Below are positions 1 through 8,706 of a DNA stretch of 64,000 nt, piece after piece (positions within the stretch are counted from its first letter, which is position 1; each line of letters opens with the position of its first letter). The notes beneath the pieces were generated by a model. It had not been told where the DNA came from and made no database searches. It worked only from the letters and a program-made list of their open reading frames with translations. Source of the stretch: CALFCX01 sp041650595 (GTDB lineage: Bacteria; Margulisbacteria; WOR-1; JAKLHX01); the NCBI GenBank assembly GCA_041650595.1, contig JBAZKW010000005.1, positions 35,566 through 99,565 of the forward strand, in the 5' to 3' direction. The position numbers and the translations under genes were made by a program.

Positions 1-68
1 CGACTGATTTTTGATAAAAATTCACGAATTTGCCTACGGCGGGATAATTGCTGTAAAAAAGCACTGAA

Positions 69-88
69 CCTGCCTGCCGGCAGGCGGG
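69..88. repeat. 20-bp palindromic repeat, copy 1
   Basis: Nearly perfect palindrome of the CCTGCCTGCCGGCAGGCAGG type with one mismatch near its right end. Two perfect copies occur at 12773-12792 and 41702-41721. It lies in the leader region upstream of the secretin gene. No coding function is seen. Confidence 0.8.
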
Positions 89-90
89 GA

Positions 91-143
91 GCTGAAGTAC
101 TGAAGCCGGACATCTATTAAACTTCAGATCTTCAGCACTTCAG
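91..143. repeat. CTGAAG-type inverted repeat
   Basis: The left arm contains CTGAAGTACTGAAG and the right arm CTTCAGATCTTCAGCACTTCAG-like sequence, so the RNA could fold into a hairpin just before the secretin gene. The same CTGAAG tract recurs at 41135-41163 and 41649-41672, where it is followed by a second repeat (TCATTGCGAGG). It may be a repeat element, a terminator of an upstream gene, or both. Confidence 0.6.
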
Positions 144-168
144 TTCTCTAATAAAAGGAGCAATTTCA

Positions 169-1224
169 ATGACGAATAGATCGATAATCGTGGTGTTTAT
201 TTCATTTTTGCTGGTGCTTTTCCTGTCTTCCTGTTCCAGCGAAAAGACTATATCGGAAAAGTCGATCGATGGTCTTGATAGTGATGAGTCTGTCGAGGTG
301 TCGAAAATCCCGACACCTTTGCCGCAGACACCTGAAGCCGTTCGGGTTTTTGATTATCCGCCCGAACAGGCGGGGACCCAAGTTCCGGCAGTTTACAGGC
401 AATCATATGAAACCATTGACTTGAAGCATATCGATGCAAAAAAAGCTTGCGAGATAATGGCGCGTATTGCTCCGGAAACAGTATTTATGGAAGGCGCTAA
501 AAGCAGCCAGCTTATTGTAAAAGGGTCTGGCGAGGACATCTCGCGGCTCAAAAAAGTGATCTCTTCGATCGACCTGCCTTTGCACCAAATAATGATAGAA
601 AGCCGTGTTGTAGAAATATCCGAGAACGCGCTGGAAAACATCGGGGTTTCGTGGACCGGAGCTGCAAACGGGATACGTCTGGCGGTAGAAGAAGGATCGG
701 TAAAGTCGGAGACCATTTATGCGGTTATTTCAGCGCTTATCAGCAGCGGAAAAGCACGGTTGATAGCGAGCCCGTGCATTTCAACGCTCGATAACCAGGA
801 GGCAAGCGTGAACATAGGCAGTAAAATACCGTTCGCGGTTCCGGTGAACTCTTCCTCTGCTTCTGTTCAGTGGGCAGTCCAGTATATAGATGCGGGAGTA
901 TCTCTAAAAATTACGCCGCGGCTCCATGACAAAGGATATCTTACGGTCGCCGTAAATCCCGAGGTGAGTTCCGTTTCGGAATGGCGCATGACTTCCGCCG
1001 GGGAGTTCCCTGTGATCTCTACCCGCAACGCCAATACCAGGCTCAAAGTAAGGGACGGGCAAACTATTGTGATAGGAGGTTTGATCAACGAGATTGACCG
1101 CGAGAACATCGCAAAGATCCCTTTTGCGGGTGATATCCCGTTTGTTAAAGAGCTTTTTACAAAAAGGACCACGGAGAGGACAAAAACCGAAGTGGTTTTC
1201 CTGATAACGCCCAGGATTATTTGA
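169..1224 (+). CDS. Secretin-family outer-membrane lipoprotein (short, PilQ/GspD-like)
   Basis: A short secretin of 351 residues. The N-terminus is a lipoprotein signal: a hydrophobic stretch ending in LSSC, with the lipid-accepting cysteine at residue 22. Residues about 80-150 look like one secretin N-domain. Residues about 195-351 are the secretin core, with conserved features such as GSKIPF, the ISTRNANTRLKVRDGQTIVIGGLI region and the closing KTEVVFLITPRII. Secretins form gated outer-membrane rings for type II secretion or type IV pili. Known full-length members are usually 500-800 residues with several N-domains, so this is a minimal form. No pilus or secretion genes lie downstream in the window; partners could be to the left. 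AAAGGAG precedes the ATG at a good distance. Family assignment is firm; the exact system is not known. Confidence 0.9.
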   Translation: MTNRSIIVVFISFLLVLFLSSCSSEKTISEKSIDGLDSDESVEVSKIPTPLPQTPEAVRVFDYPPEQAGTQVPAVYRQSYETIDLKHIDAKKACEIMARIAPETVFMEGAKSSQLIVKGSGEDISRLKKVISSIDLPLHQIMIESRVVEISENALENIGVSWTGAANGIRLAVEEGSVKSETIYAVISALISSGKARLIASPCISTLDNQEASVNIGSKIPFAVPVNSSSASVQWAVQYIDAGVSLKITPRLHDKGYLTVAVNPEVSSVSEWRMTSAGEFPVISTRNANTRLKVRDGQTIVIGGLINEIDRENIAKIPFAGDIPFVKELFTKRTTERTKTEVVFLITPRII

Positions 1225-1249
1225 AGGGGAAACAGGTTTGTTGTATGAT
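1221..1249 (+). promoter_or_regulatory. Candidate sigma-70-type promoter for the GT-C-like gene
   Basis: TTGAAG (1221-1226), 17-base spacer, TATGAT (1244-1249). The -35 box overlaps the secretin stop codon and the start codon lies 17 bases beyond the -10 box. It would allow separate transcription of the downstream polysaccharide genes. Found by eye only. Confidence 0.45.
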
Positions 1250-1266
1250 TATATGCATACAAACAC

Positions 1267-3303
1267 ATGACAAAGCCCCTAAAAACAGCTGTTGTCCAAA
1301 ACAACGGGAAAGGCAAATCAGCTAACCATCAAATAGTGATAGGGGTGGGCTCGTTTATTTTGCTTGCTGTCGGAGTGATCCTGCTGATATTTGGCATCAA
1401 TCTTTCATCTGATCGGTCTTATTTTGAATCTATTGCCGGGTTTTTGACGGACCTCAGGCCAACCCCGGCAATGCTCGGGAAATTAGACTATAAAATAGAC
1501 GCATTGTCGTCTATATCCAAGCAAGTCGGTGTTGTTTTGGCAGTACTCTCCTTTATTGTTCTATACCTGACGCTCAAAGGTGTCGATGTTTTAAGCTGGC
1601 AGACAAAAAGAATAAAAGTATTTATCGGATATTTAGGCGGAAAAAATGGCGTCTCTAAGTTTTTGTATATTTTAGGATCCTCCGTTCTGATATTGATCTT
1701 TTCCATATTGTTTATAACGACAGTAGGCTTTTTTTTCGGGATCACGGTATCAAAGCTGCATTTTTTGGCGGCTGTTTCAATTGTTATTGTTTTTGTTTGG
1801 CTGCTTTCAAGATCATTTTTTTCTGACAAGGCGCCAAAAATATTTTTACTAAGTCTTGCTCTTATTGGGCTTGCTGCTGGTTTCTCATTGTATATATCCG
1901 CAAATGTATATGATACGGCCTTTGATAGCCAAGCATATCACCAGGAAAGCATGATATATATGGCGCAGGGGTGGAACCCGATATATTCAAGCAGGTCTGG
2001 TGATATCAAGGTTTTAAAAGTGGATGAGCAGGTCTACCTTACTTCCAAAGCTTCCGAAACTTGTGCTGCCACGATCTATAAGCTTACCGGCAATATTGAA
2101 GCAGGCAAGCTATTTAATTTTTTGTTGATATTCGCCTCTTTTTGTCTGGCTCTATCGGCAATCCTTTCTTTTGAATTCGTTTCGTCAAAATGGGCTTGTT
2201 TTTTATCTTTCTTTCTGGCTTTTAACCCCGTTTCCGCTTATCAAAGCCTTAGCTATTATGTTGACGGCCAAATGTCGTCGATTATGATCTGTTCTTTTTC
2301 CCTGTTCGTTATATACGTGAGCAGAAGAGGCTTATCAAACCTGCTCATGCTGGGCGTGTCTCTGGCGATACTTCTCAGCATCAAGCTAACCGGACTGGTC
2401 TATGCCTTGCTTATCTATGCAGGGGCGGCTTCTTATGAGATGTTTTCCGGCAGAATTAAGGACTTTACAAAATTAACCGTTGTGTCGGCGGCATTTATGC
2501 TTTTGTCCTTCTTTTGTTTCTCGTTCAATCCTTTCATAACAAACCATATTAATCACGGTCATATCTTTTATCCTTTTTACGGCAAATCGGCCATAACCGT
2601 TGTAAATCACGGCCCTGCCTATATTGTCGGAATGAATGCGTTCCAGAAAACGATCTCTTCGGTGTTTTCTGAGTCGGAAAACTTTTATGTCGGGCGTCTT
2701 GCCGAACCAGCATATAAATTCCCTCTATTTGTTTCACCAAAAGAAATGGCCGTATTTGCAAATACCGATACCAGAGTAGGCGGATTTGGCCCGTTGTTTG
2801 GGGCAATACTTATATGCTCTTTCGCAATGTTGGCTATTTGTCTAATATCCGAATATCGCTTTGCGGTTTACGGAGCAGCGTTTGTTGTTTTTGTTATGTT
2901 CACCGTGTTTATAATTCCGGAAGGCTGGTGGGCAAGATTTGTTCCGCAGTTTTATATTGTTCCGTTCCCGGTGCTTGTTCTGTCATGCTATTGCAACCGG
3001 AAAGCCGTTATTTATTTAAGACGATTCATCGCAGTACTTCTTGTCGCCAATCTTTTCTTGGTAGCTTTTCCTTATTACCTGAATCAGGCAATAACAACAA
3101 GATCTCTTTCCATGCAGCTCAAGGAAATGAAAAGCCTTAATACTAAACTGGCCGTATATATGCCCTTTTTTAGCACTTCCATGGGCAGGAGACTGAATAA
3201 TGCCGGCATAAAATTCATAGAAGAAGACAAAGATTATTTTGTCCGGGAACCGAAGATGATGGCAGCGGACTTTTCGGTCATTTATTATTCTGAAAAAAAA
3301 TAG
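1267..3303 (+). CDS. Multi-spanning membrane protein, GT-C glycosyltransferase-like
   Basis: A 678-residue integral membrane protein with roughly a dozen or more hydrophobic segments spread over its whole length. After the first few segments it has a hydrophilic loop with FDSQAYHQES (about residue 220), which resembles the acidic first-loop motif of GT-C enzymes (PMT/ArnT-like) that move sugars from polyprenyl-phosphate donors on the outer face of the inner membrane. It is followed 18 bases later by a GT2-GtrA gene of the type that makes polyprenyl-phosphate sugars, so a donor-maker plus transferase pair is plausible. I cannot assign a substrate. An O-antigen-ligase or flippase-like role is an alternative, but the loop motif fits GT-C better. 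Confidence 0.65.
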   Translation: MTKPLKTAVVQNNGKGKSANHQIVIGVGSFILLAVGVILLIFGINLSSDRSYFESIAGFLTDLRPTPAMLGKLDYKIDALSSISKQVGVVLAVLSFIVLYLTLKGVDVLSWQTKRIKVFIGYLGGKNGVSKFLYILGSSVLILIFSILFITTVGFFFGITVSKLHFLAAVSIVIVFVWLLSRSFFSDKAPKIFLLSLALIGLAAGFSLYISANVYDTAFDSQAYHQESMIYMAQGWNPIYSSRSGDIKVLKVDEQVYLTSKASETCAATIYKLTGNIEAGKLFNFLLIFASFCLALSAILSFEFVSSKWACFLSFFLAFNPVSAYQSLSYYVDGQMSSIMICSFSLFVIYVSRRGLSNLLMLGVSLAILLSIKLTGLVYALLIYAGAASYEMFSGRIKDFTKLTVVSAAFMLLSFFCFSFNPFITNHINHGHIFYPFYGKSAITVVNHGPAYIVGMNAFQKTISSVFSESENFYVGRLAEPAYKFPLFVSPKEMAVFANTDTRVGGFGPLFGAILICSFAMLAICLISEYRFAVYGAAFVVFVMFTVFIIPEGWWARFVPQFYIVPFPVLVLSCYCNRKAVIYLRRFIAVLLVANLFLVAFPYYLNQAITTRSLSMQLKEMKSLNTKLAVYMPFFSTSMGRRLNNAGIKFIEEDKDYFVREPKMMAADFSVIYYSEKK

Positions 3304-3320
3304 TTTCGGAAAGGCGGATC

Positions 3321-4436
3321 ATGAAAATCTCAATAGTAATGCCGGTGTATAACGAGATCAGCACCATACAAAAAATACTGGAGTCCGTAGGCAAGGCGCC
3401 ACTGAACGAATTAAAGAGGGAGATTATTGTAGTTGATGACTGTTCTACCGACGGGACTTCCGATTTCTTAAAACAGATAAAACCGGGCGGCACTATCAAG
3501 GTCTTCTTTCATGAAAAAAACATGGGAAAAGGAGTCGCTTTAAGAACGGGGCTTAAAAATGTGACCGGGGATATAATCATTATTCAGGATGCGGACCTTG
3601 AATACGATCCGCAGGAATATCCAAAGCTGTTAAATCCAATATTGCATGACAAGGCTGATGTTGTATATGGCTCCAGATTTATGGGCGGGGAGCCTCACAG
3701 GGTACTCTATTTTTGGCATAGCCTGGCAAACAGCTTTTTGACATTTATGTCAAATGCCTTTTCAGACCTGAATCTGACCGACATGGAGACGTGCTATAAG
3801 GTTTTTAGGAAAAGTGTCGTAGAAGATCTGCAGATCGAAGAGAACCGGTTTGGTTTTGAACCCGAGATCACGGCAAAGATCGGAGAGTTGGCCAGAACAA
3901 GGGGAGTAAGGGTTTTTGAAGTGGGGATATCATATTACGGCAGGACATATGAAGACGGCAAAAAAATAGGATGGAAAGATGCTTTGTGGACATTTTGGTG
4001 TATTTTTAAATATAACACTTCAAAATTTGCGCATTTAGTTAAATATCTGGTGAACGGCACCGTTGTTGCTTTTTCGTATTTTTTGCTATTGATGGTTTTG
4101 GTGGAAATATTCGGCATGAAAAGCGTTCTCATGCAAAATGCTGCAAATATTATAAGCAGTGTTTTATTATTGTTCCTGGCTTTTTCTCTGCACAGTTCAA
4201 TAACATGGAGGCACAAAACCGCAGGTGCAGGACGTTATATAAAAAAACTTACACTATTCTACTTGGCTTCTGCTTCAACCTTGATAATTAGAGTGCTGGC
4301 ATTTTATCTTTTTTCCATAATGGGAATGAACTACAAGTTAAATGCGCTGCTAAGCATCTTGCTGATCATTTCTTTGAATTTTGTGTTCTATAACGGTTTT
4401 GTGTTTATTGCTGATCCCGGGGACGCAAAATTATGA
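3321..4436 (+). CDS. GT2 polyprenyl-phosphate glycosyltransferase fused to GtrA-like membrane domain
   Basis: 371 residues. Residues 1-235 form a GT-A glycosyltransferase of the dolichyl-phosphate mannose synthase type: SIVMPVYNE at the start, VVDDCSTDGT, then QDADLEYDP as the metal-binding DxD region, and the YGSRFMGG segment. Residues about 235-365 contain four hydrophobic segments typical of a GtrA domain. Such fusions are expected to charge undecaprenyl phosphate with one sugar and help its passage across the membrane. The gene sits directly after a GT-C-like gene and overlaps the next gene by four bases (ATGA), so translation is probably coupled. Start chosen at the ATG preceded by GGAAAGGCGG. 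Confidence 0.88.
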   Translation: MKISIVMPVYNEISTIQKILESVGKAPLNELKREIIVVDDCSTDGTSDFLKQIKPGGTIKVFFHEKNMGKGVALRTGLKNVTGDIIIIQDADLEYDPQEYPKLLNPILHDKADVVYGSRFMGGEPHRVLYFWHSLANSFLTFMSNAFSDLNLTDMETCYKVFRKSVVEDLQIEENRFGFEPEITAKIGELARTRGVRVFEVGISYYGRTYEDGKKIGWKDALWTFWCIFKYNTSKFAHLVKYLVNGTVVAFSYFLLLMVLVEIFGMKSVLMQNAANIISSVLLLFLAFSLHSSITWRHKTAGAGRYIKKLTLFYLASASTLIIRVLAFYLFSIMGMNYKLNALLSILLIISLNFVFYNGFVFIADPGDAKL

Positions 4437-5014
4437 ACAATCGAAGAACTAGGGGGAACGGGCTTTTAGAGAACTTATTAGCAAAAAAGAGAGCAGAGGT
4501 CGCAAAAAGTCTTATTCCGCAACGACTGCTTAACGGACGTTTGCTAGACATCGGCTGCGGCAGCTATCCGTATTTCCTTTCAAAGATTAATTTTACGGAA
4601 AAGTTTGCATTGGACAAAGAAGACACCCGCAGATTTCACGACATTAAATATTTCAATGCTGATCTTAACAATATTGAAAAACTGCCTTTTAATGATGAAT
4701 TTTTCGACGTTGTTACAGCCTTAGCCGTTATGGAACATTTAGATCCGAGCATCCTGCCAAAGACAGTAAAAGAGGTCCGCAGAATTCTCAAGAAAAAAGG
4801 GCTCTTTATTCTTACAACACCTGCCGGCTGGACTGACAGGCTGCTTAACTTTCTGGCAAAGATCAACTTGGTAAGCAAACAAGAAATATCGGAACACAAA
4901 AGTTTGTTCAACAGCAGCGAACTAAAAACGCTTCTTACCAAGGCAGGATTTCGCAATGTAAGGACCGGCAATTTTGAGCTATTTATGAATCTGTTTGCTG
5001 TGGCTGAAAAGTGA
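4433..5014 (+). CDS. Class I SAM-dependent methyltransferase
   Basis: 193 residues with the methyltransferase type 11 pattern: LLDIGCG-like motif I (LDIGCGSYPY, about residue 37), an acidic residue ending the second strand (ALDKED), NADLNNIEKLPFNDEFFDVV as motif II region, and MEHL after motif III. It overlaps the stop of the GT2-GtrA gene in an ATGA arrangement. Given its neighbours it may methylate a sugar or lipid carrier, but the substrate cannot be read from the sequence. The gene is followed at only eight bases by the convergent UDP-sugar gene pair. Confidence 0.82.
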   Translation: MNNRRTRGNGLLENLLAKKRAEVAKSLIPQRLLNGRLLDIGCGSYPYFLSKINFTEKFALDKEDTRRFHDIKYFNADLNNIEKLPFNDEFFDVVTALAVMEHLDPSILPKTVKEVRRILKKKGLFILTTPAGWTDRLLNFLAKINLVSKQEISEHKSLFNSSELKTLLTKAGFRNVRTGNFELFMNLFAVAEK

Positions 5015-5022
5015 ATTTTGTT

Positions 5023-5955
5023 TTAATGACCGGATTTGAACCAGTCAATTGTGTTTTTTAGCCCTTTTTCAAGTTCTATCTTCGGGGCCCATACGAGCAG
5101 TTTTTTTGCTTTTGAAATATCGGGCCTTCTCTGTTTCGGGTCATCCTGAGGAAGCGGTTCGTGCCTTATGTTGTCTGCCGGTTTCTTGAACATTTTGTTG
5201 ATTAGGTCGGCAAGATATTTTATCGTGAACTCATTCGGGTTGCCAAGATTCAAAGGCCCCGTTTCGGACGATCCTGCGAATCTTATTATTGCGTCTATCA
5301 AGTCGTCTATATAGCAAAAGCTTCTTGTCTGTGACCCGTCACCGTAAATGGAGAGCGGCAAACCCTTTAGCGATTGATCAATAAAGTTAGGGATCACTCT
5401 CCCGTCCATAGCCTTCATCCTGGGGCCGTAAGTATTAAAGAACCTCGCTATTTTTATGTCAAGGCCGAAACTTCTTTTGTACTGCGAGGCCAGGCTTTCT
5501 GCAAAACGCTTGCCCTCGTCATAGACACTTCTGGGGCCGGTACAGCTTACATTGCCGTTATACTTTTCCGTCTGCGGTGAAATATCCGGATCCCCGTATA
5601 TTTCAGAGGTAGAAGCCAGAAAGTAAACGGCTTTTTTTTCTTTTGCCAATTCAAGAGTATTTAGCGTCCCTATCGAATTTGCTTTCAAGGTTTCTAAAGG
5701 ATATTTCATATAATCTTTGGGGCTTGCGGGAGACGCAAGATGAAATATGATATCTATTTTGTCTTTTGTATGAAACGGGTCGCACACTGAAATTTCTTCG
5801 AACCTGAACGCTTTGTTGCGGAAAAGATGTTCGATATTATTTTTGATGCCGGTAAGCAGATTATCAAGGCAAATAACTTCATAAGAATTGTCAAGAAGTG
5901 CTTCGCACAGATGTGAGCCGATGAATCCCGCACCGCCCGTTATAAGAGCCCTCAT
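5023..5955 (-). CDS. UDP-glucuronate decarboxylase (UDP-xylose synthase)-like SDR epimerase
   Basis: 310-residue extended short-chain dehydrogenase. It starts with GGAGFIGSHL (NAD-binding GxxGxxG), has the catalytic SVYDEGK (YxxxK) at about residue 145 and the TYGPRM segment typical of UDP-xylose synthases. This enzyme class converts UDP-glucuronate to UDP-xylose. It overlaps by four bases the gene for UDP-glucose 6-dehydrogenase, which makes UDP-glucuronate, so the pair forms a two-step path from UDP-glucose to UDP-xylose. A 4-epimerase reaction cannot be excluded from sequence alone. Confidence 0.85.
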   Translation of the reverse strand: MRALITGGAGFIGSHLCEALLDNSYEVICLDNLLTGIKNNIEHLFRNKAFRFEEISVCDPFHTKDKIDIIFHLASPASPKDYMKYPLETLKANSIGTLNTLELAKEKKAVYFLASTSEIYGDPDISPQTEKYNGNVSCTGPRSVYDEGKRFAESLASQYKRSFGLDIKIARFFNTYGPRMKAMDGRVIPNFIDQSLKGLPLSIYGDGSQTRSFCYIDDLIDAIIRFAGSSETGPLNLGNPNEFTIKYLADLINKMFKKPADNIRHEPLPQDDPKQRRPDISKAKKLLVWAPKIELEKGLKNTIDWFKSGH

Positions 5956-7253
5956 CTTCCGACACCAAAGTATTTAAAGCCCAGCTCTTCCATGATCTTC
6001 GGGTTTAACATGTTCCTGCCGTCGAATACAACCGGTTTTTTCATCGTCTTTTTGACCATCTCAAAATTGAGCTGCTTAAATTGAGGCCATTCGGTCACAA
6101 AAGCCGCGGCATCACAGCCTTTGAGCGCGGAATAGACATCTTCGCAGACCGTTATTCCCGGAATGAGGTTTATTTTGGCGGCAGGGTCATAGCACGATAC
6201 CGAAAACCCTATCGATCTGAGCTTTTTCATAAGGTTTATTGACGGAGCTTCTCTGATATCATCCGTTCCCGGTTTGAAAGAAACCCCGAGCACCGCTATT
6301 TTTTTGCCGGATGGTTTATTAAAATACTTTTTTATCTTTTCGGCAAATAAATCTATTCGTTCTTCGTTGATCTCGTTCACGCATTTTAGCAGGTCAGGAT
6401 TGCATCCCGCTTTTTTCGCGACATTTATGAGGGCCGAAACATCTTTAGGCAGACATGATCCCCCGTATCCGAGCCCGGCGTTCAGGAATTTTTTGCCTAT
6501 ACGCTGATCGAGCCCCACCGCTCCCGCCACGTCTGTTACATCCACGCCGATCTTTTCGCATATGTTGGCGATCTCGTTTATGAAGGATATCTTTGTCGCA
6601 AGAAAGGAATTGGAAACGTATTTGATCATTTCCGCCGTCTTGATATCCGTAAAGATTATGTGCGCGTTCAGGCTCCGGTACAGTTCCGTTATTGTGTCAA
6701 AAGCTCTAGTGTCTGAAGCCCCTATGACGATCCTGTCCGGGTTCATAAAATCCCCGACTGCGCTGCCCTCGCTCAAAAATTCAGGATTAGAAACAACAGA
6801 AAAATTCTTTCCGGATATTCCCGCATTTTTGAGTATTTTACTGACAATGTCCCCCATGCCTACGGGGACAGTGCTTTTGTTTACGATGGTTTTATGGATA
6901 TTTTTGTTCTTTTTCATTGATCCGATAACTTTCGCTATGCTTTTTGCGGCATTGGTCACATTGGATATATCCGCGGAACCGTCTTTTTTTGGGGGGGTGC
7001 CTACCGCGATAAAGATCACATCCGCGAGTCGTATGGCGCTGTCCAGGTCTTGCGTAAAAGATATCCTGCCGTTCCTCAGATTGAACTTTACTATATCTTC
7101 GAGACCGGGTTCGTAGAAATGTATATGGCCGGACCGCAGGCTTTCCACTTTCTTCAGGTCTTTGTCCGCGCATATTACATAATTGCCCATATTTGCCAGA
7201 CAAGCTCCCGTGACCAATCCCACGTATCCCGAACCGATCACACATATTCTCAT
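5952..7253 (-). CDS. ugd: UDP-glucose 6-dehydrogenase
   Basis: 433 residues, the usual length for bacterial Ugd. It begins with GSGYVGLVTGACLA for NAD binding. The catalytic cysteine lies in GYGGSCLPKD (about residue 260), and the C-terminal domain has GVSFKPGTDDIREAP. It oxidises UDP-glucose to UDP-glucuronate with two NAD. It is the first gene of a two-gene minus-strand operon with the UDP-xylose synthase-like gene and supplies sugars for surface polysaccharide. A TATAAT box on the minus strand lies just upstream of the start. Confidence 0.95.
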   Translation of the reverse strand: MRICVIGSGYVGLVTGACLANMGNYVICADKDLKKVESLRSGHIHFYEPGLEDIVKFNLRNGRISFTQDLDSAIRLADVIFIAVGTPPKKDGSADISNVTNAAKSIAKVIGSMKKNKNIHKTIVNKSTVPVGMGDIVSKILKNAGISGKNFSVVSNPEFLSEGSAVGDFMNPDRIVIGASDTRAFDTITELYRSLNAHIIFTDIKTAEMIKYVSNSFLATKISFINEIANICEKIGVDVTDVAGAVGLDQRIGKKFLNAGLGYGGSCLPKDVSALINVAKKAGCNPDLLKCVNEINEERIDLFAEKIKKYFNKPSGKKIAVLGVSFKPGTDDIREAPSINLMKKLRSIGFSVSCYDPAAKINLIPGITVCEDVYSALKGCDAAAFVTEWPQFKQLNFEMVKKTMKKPVVFDGRNMLNPKIMEELGFKYFGVGR

Positions 7254-7261
7254 GATTTAAT

Positions 7262-7286
7262 CATTATACAGTTCTCGTGTTATAAT
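7262..7286. promoter_or_regulatory. Divergent -10 boxes between ugd and the TPM gene
   Basis: In the 42-base gap there is TATAAT reading right (7281-7286, preceded by TG one base away, an extended -10) and TATAAT reading left (7262-7267). Clear -35 boxes are lacking on both sides. The rightward box ends ten bases before the ATG at 7296, so that mRNA would have little or no leader. Confidence 0.5.
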
Positions 7287-7295
7287 TTCCATAAT

Positions 7296-7811
7296 ATGAA
7301 ATGCCCAAAATGTAAGACAAGTATTCCGGAGTGGCAAAAAGCCTGTTCGTGCGGATACAAACTTGATTTTTCAAAAATGCCTCCGCCGCCAAAACAGACA
7401 GGGCTCATAAACGACTATGAAGCGATAATCGGCGACCATCTTGCAAAGATGATACTTCTGGCAGGCGAAACGGAGAAAAAGACCGGCATCGAGATGGTAG
7501 TTGTCGTAATAAGCAATACAAAACCTCTGCCTCCCGAAAATTACGCCTTTTATCTGTTCAACAAATGGAATCTCGGCAAAAAAAGTCACCGCGCCATACT
7601 CATCCTTGTGTCAATGTACGAAAGAAGGATAGAGACCGAGATAGGCTATGGGCTTGAGCCTTATATAAGCGAAGAAGATACCGAAAAACTTCTTGATGAT
7701 ATAGTTCTGCCTTATTTTAAACAGGGGAAATACGGGGAAGGTCTTTATGAGGGCCTAAAAAGTCTTGCAAAAAAGCTTGAAGGAATACCGTCTTTACCTG
7801 CCAAGAACTAA
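7296..7811 (+). CDS. TPM-domain protein with N-terminal zinc-ribbon-like motif
   Basis: 171 residues if begun at the ATG at 7296. The open frame extends 82 codons further left but that part is antisense to ugd and unlike any protein, so the later start is chosen; it lies ten bases after an extended -10 box. The N-terminus MKCPKCKTSIPEWQKACSCG has a CPxC...CxC zinc-ribbon pattern. Residues about 40-165 match the TPM fold (TLP18.3/Psb32/MOLO-1), with the ETEIGYGLEPYISEE segment typical of the family. TPM proteins are often membrane-linked and poorly understood; this one has no signal peptide or membrane segment. Its 3' end overlaps the 3' end of purC by four bases. Confidence 0.8.
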   Translation: MKCPKCKTSIPEWQKACSCGYKLDFSKMPPPPKQTGLINDYEAIIGDHLAKMILLAGETEKKTGIEMVVVVISNTKPLPPENYAFYLFNKWNLGKKSHRAILILVSMYERRIETEIGYGLEPYISEEDTEKLLDDIVLPYFKQGKYGEGLYEGLKSLAKKLEGIPSLPAKN

Positions 7812-8686
7812 GCGGTCAGTTTTTCCAGCGCCTCGACATATTTTTCGGAGGTTCTTTTGATGACTTCTTCCGGAAGTTTCGGGGCCGGAGGTTTTTGGTC
7901 CCACTTTATTGACAGAAGATAATCTCTTACATATTGTTTGTCAAAACTCTTTTGTCCCCGGCCTATGGCATAATCATCTTTCGGCCAGAACCTTGAAGAG
8001 TCCGGGGTCAGCGCTTCATCTATCAGTATCAGCTTCCCGTTAAAAAGACCGAATTCAAATTTTGTGTCAGCGATGATGATCCCTTTTTTGTCGGCTATAA
8101 GTGAAGCTTTTTTATATAGTGCTACAGCTGCGGAGCGCACTTTTTCTGCGATGTCAGGCCCCGTCATCTTTTTTGTTTCTTCAAAATCTATTGTCTGATC
8201 GTGCGTGCCGACCTCTTCTTTTGTTGTAGGAGTAAATATAGGTTCAGGCAGCTTTTGGGACTCTAATAGACCGGCAGGAAGCATAATTCCCGATATTTTT
8301 CCTGTCTTTTGGTAATCTTTCCATCCTGATCCGGAGATATAACCTCTTACTATGCATTCTATCGGCAGCGGCTTTGCCTTTTTCACCAGCATGGAGCGGC
8401 CTTCAATATCGCTCTTATATTTAAGACAGATCTCGGGGTATTTGTCGATATCAGTCGATATTATATGATTGTCTATTACGTCTTTTAGGCGGTCGAACCA
8501 GAATCTTGAGATCTTTGTAAGGACTTCGCCTTTTCTAGGGATTGGGTCAGGCAGCACGACATCGAAGGCAGAAAGCCTGTCGGTTGCGACGATCAGAAGG
8601 CTGTCGCCAAGGTCGTATATATCCCTTACTTTCCCTCTTCCTGCGAGCACAAGGTCTTTAAAGTCCGTCTGAAAAACGGTTCTCAT
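7808..8686 (-). CDS. purC: Phosphoribosylaminoimidazole-succinocarboxamide synthase
   Basis: 292 residues, SAICAR synthase of the longer type. GRGKVRDIYD at the N-terminus and ATDRLSAFDVVLPDPIPRKGEV are family signatures; DTKFEFG and DEALTPDSSRFW in the second half form the nucleotide and substrate site. It joins aspartate to CAIR in purine synthesis using ATP. It lies 20 bases after the trkA-type gene in what looks like one minus-strand unit with the potassium system. No other purine genes are nearby. Confidence 0.95.
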   Translation of the reverse strand: MRTVFQTDFKDLVLAGRGKVRDIYDLGDSLLIVATDRLSAFDVVLPDPIPRKGEVLTKISRFWFDRLKDVIDNHIISTDIDKYPEICLKYKSDIEGRSMLVKKAKPLPIECIVRGYISGSGWKDYQKTGKISGIMLPAGLLESQKLPEPIFTPTTKEEVGTHDQTIDFEETKKMTGPDIAEKVRSAAVALYKKASLIADKKGIIIADTKFEFGLFNGKLILIDEALTPDSSRFWPKDDYAIGRGQKSFDKQYVRDYLLSIKWDQKPPAPKLPEEVIKRTSEKYVEALEKLTA

Positions 8687-8706
8687 GTTGAGAGGGGGAG
8701 CTCCTT

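Noticed and set aside
7050..7295. Longer N-terminus for the TPM protein
   Set aside because: This extension is antisense to ugd and passes through both -10 boxes; the zinc-ribbon start MKCPKC at 7296 fits better.
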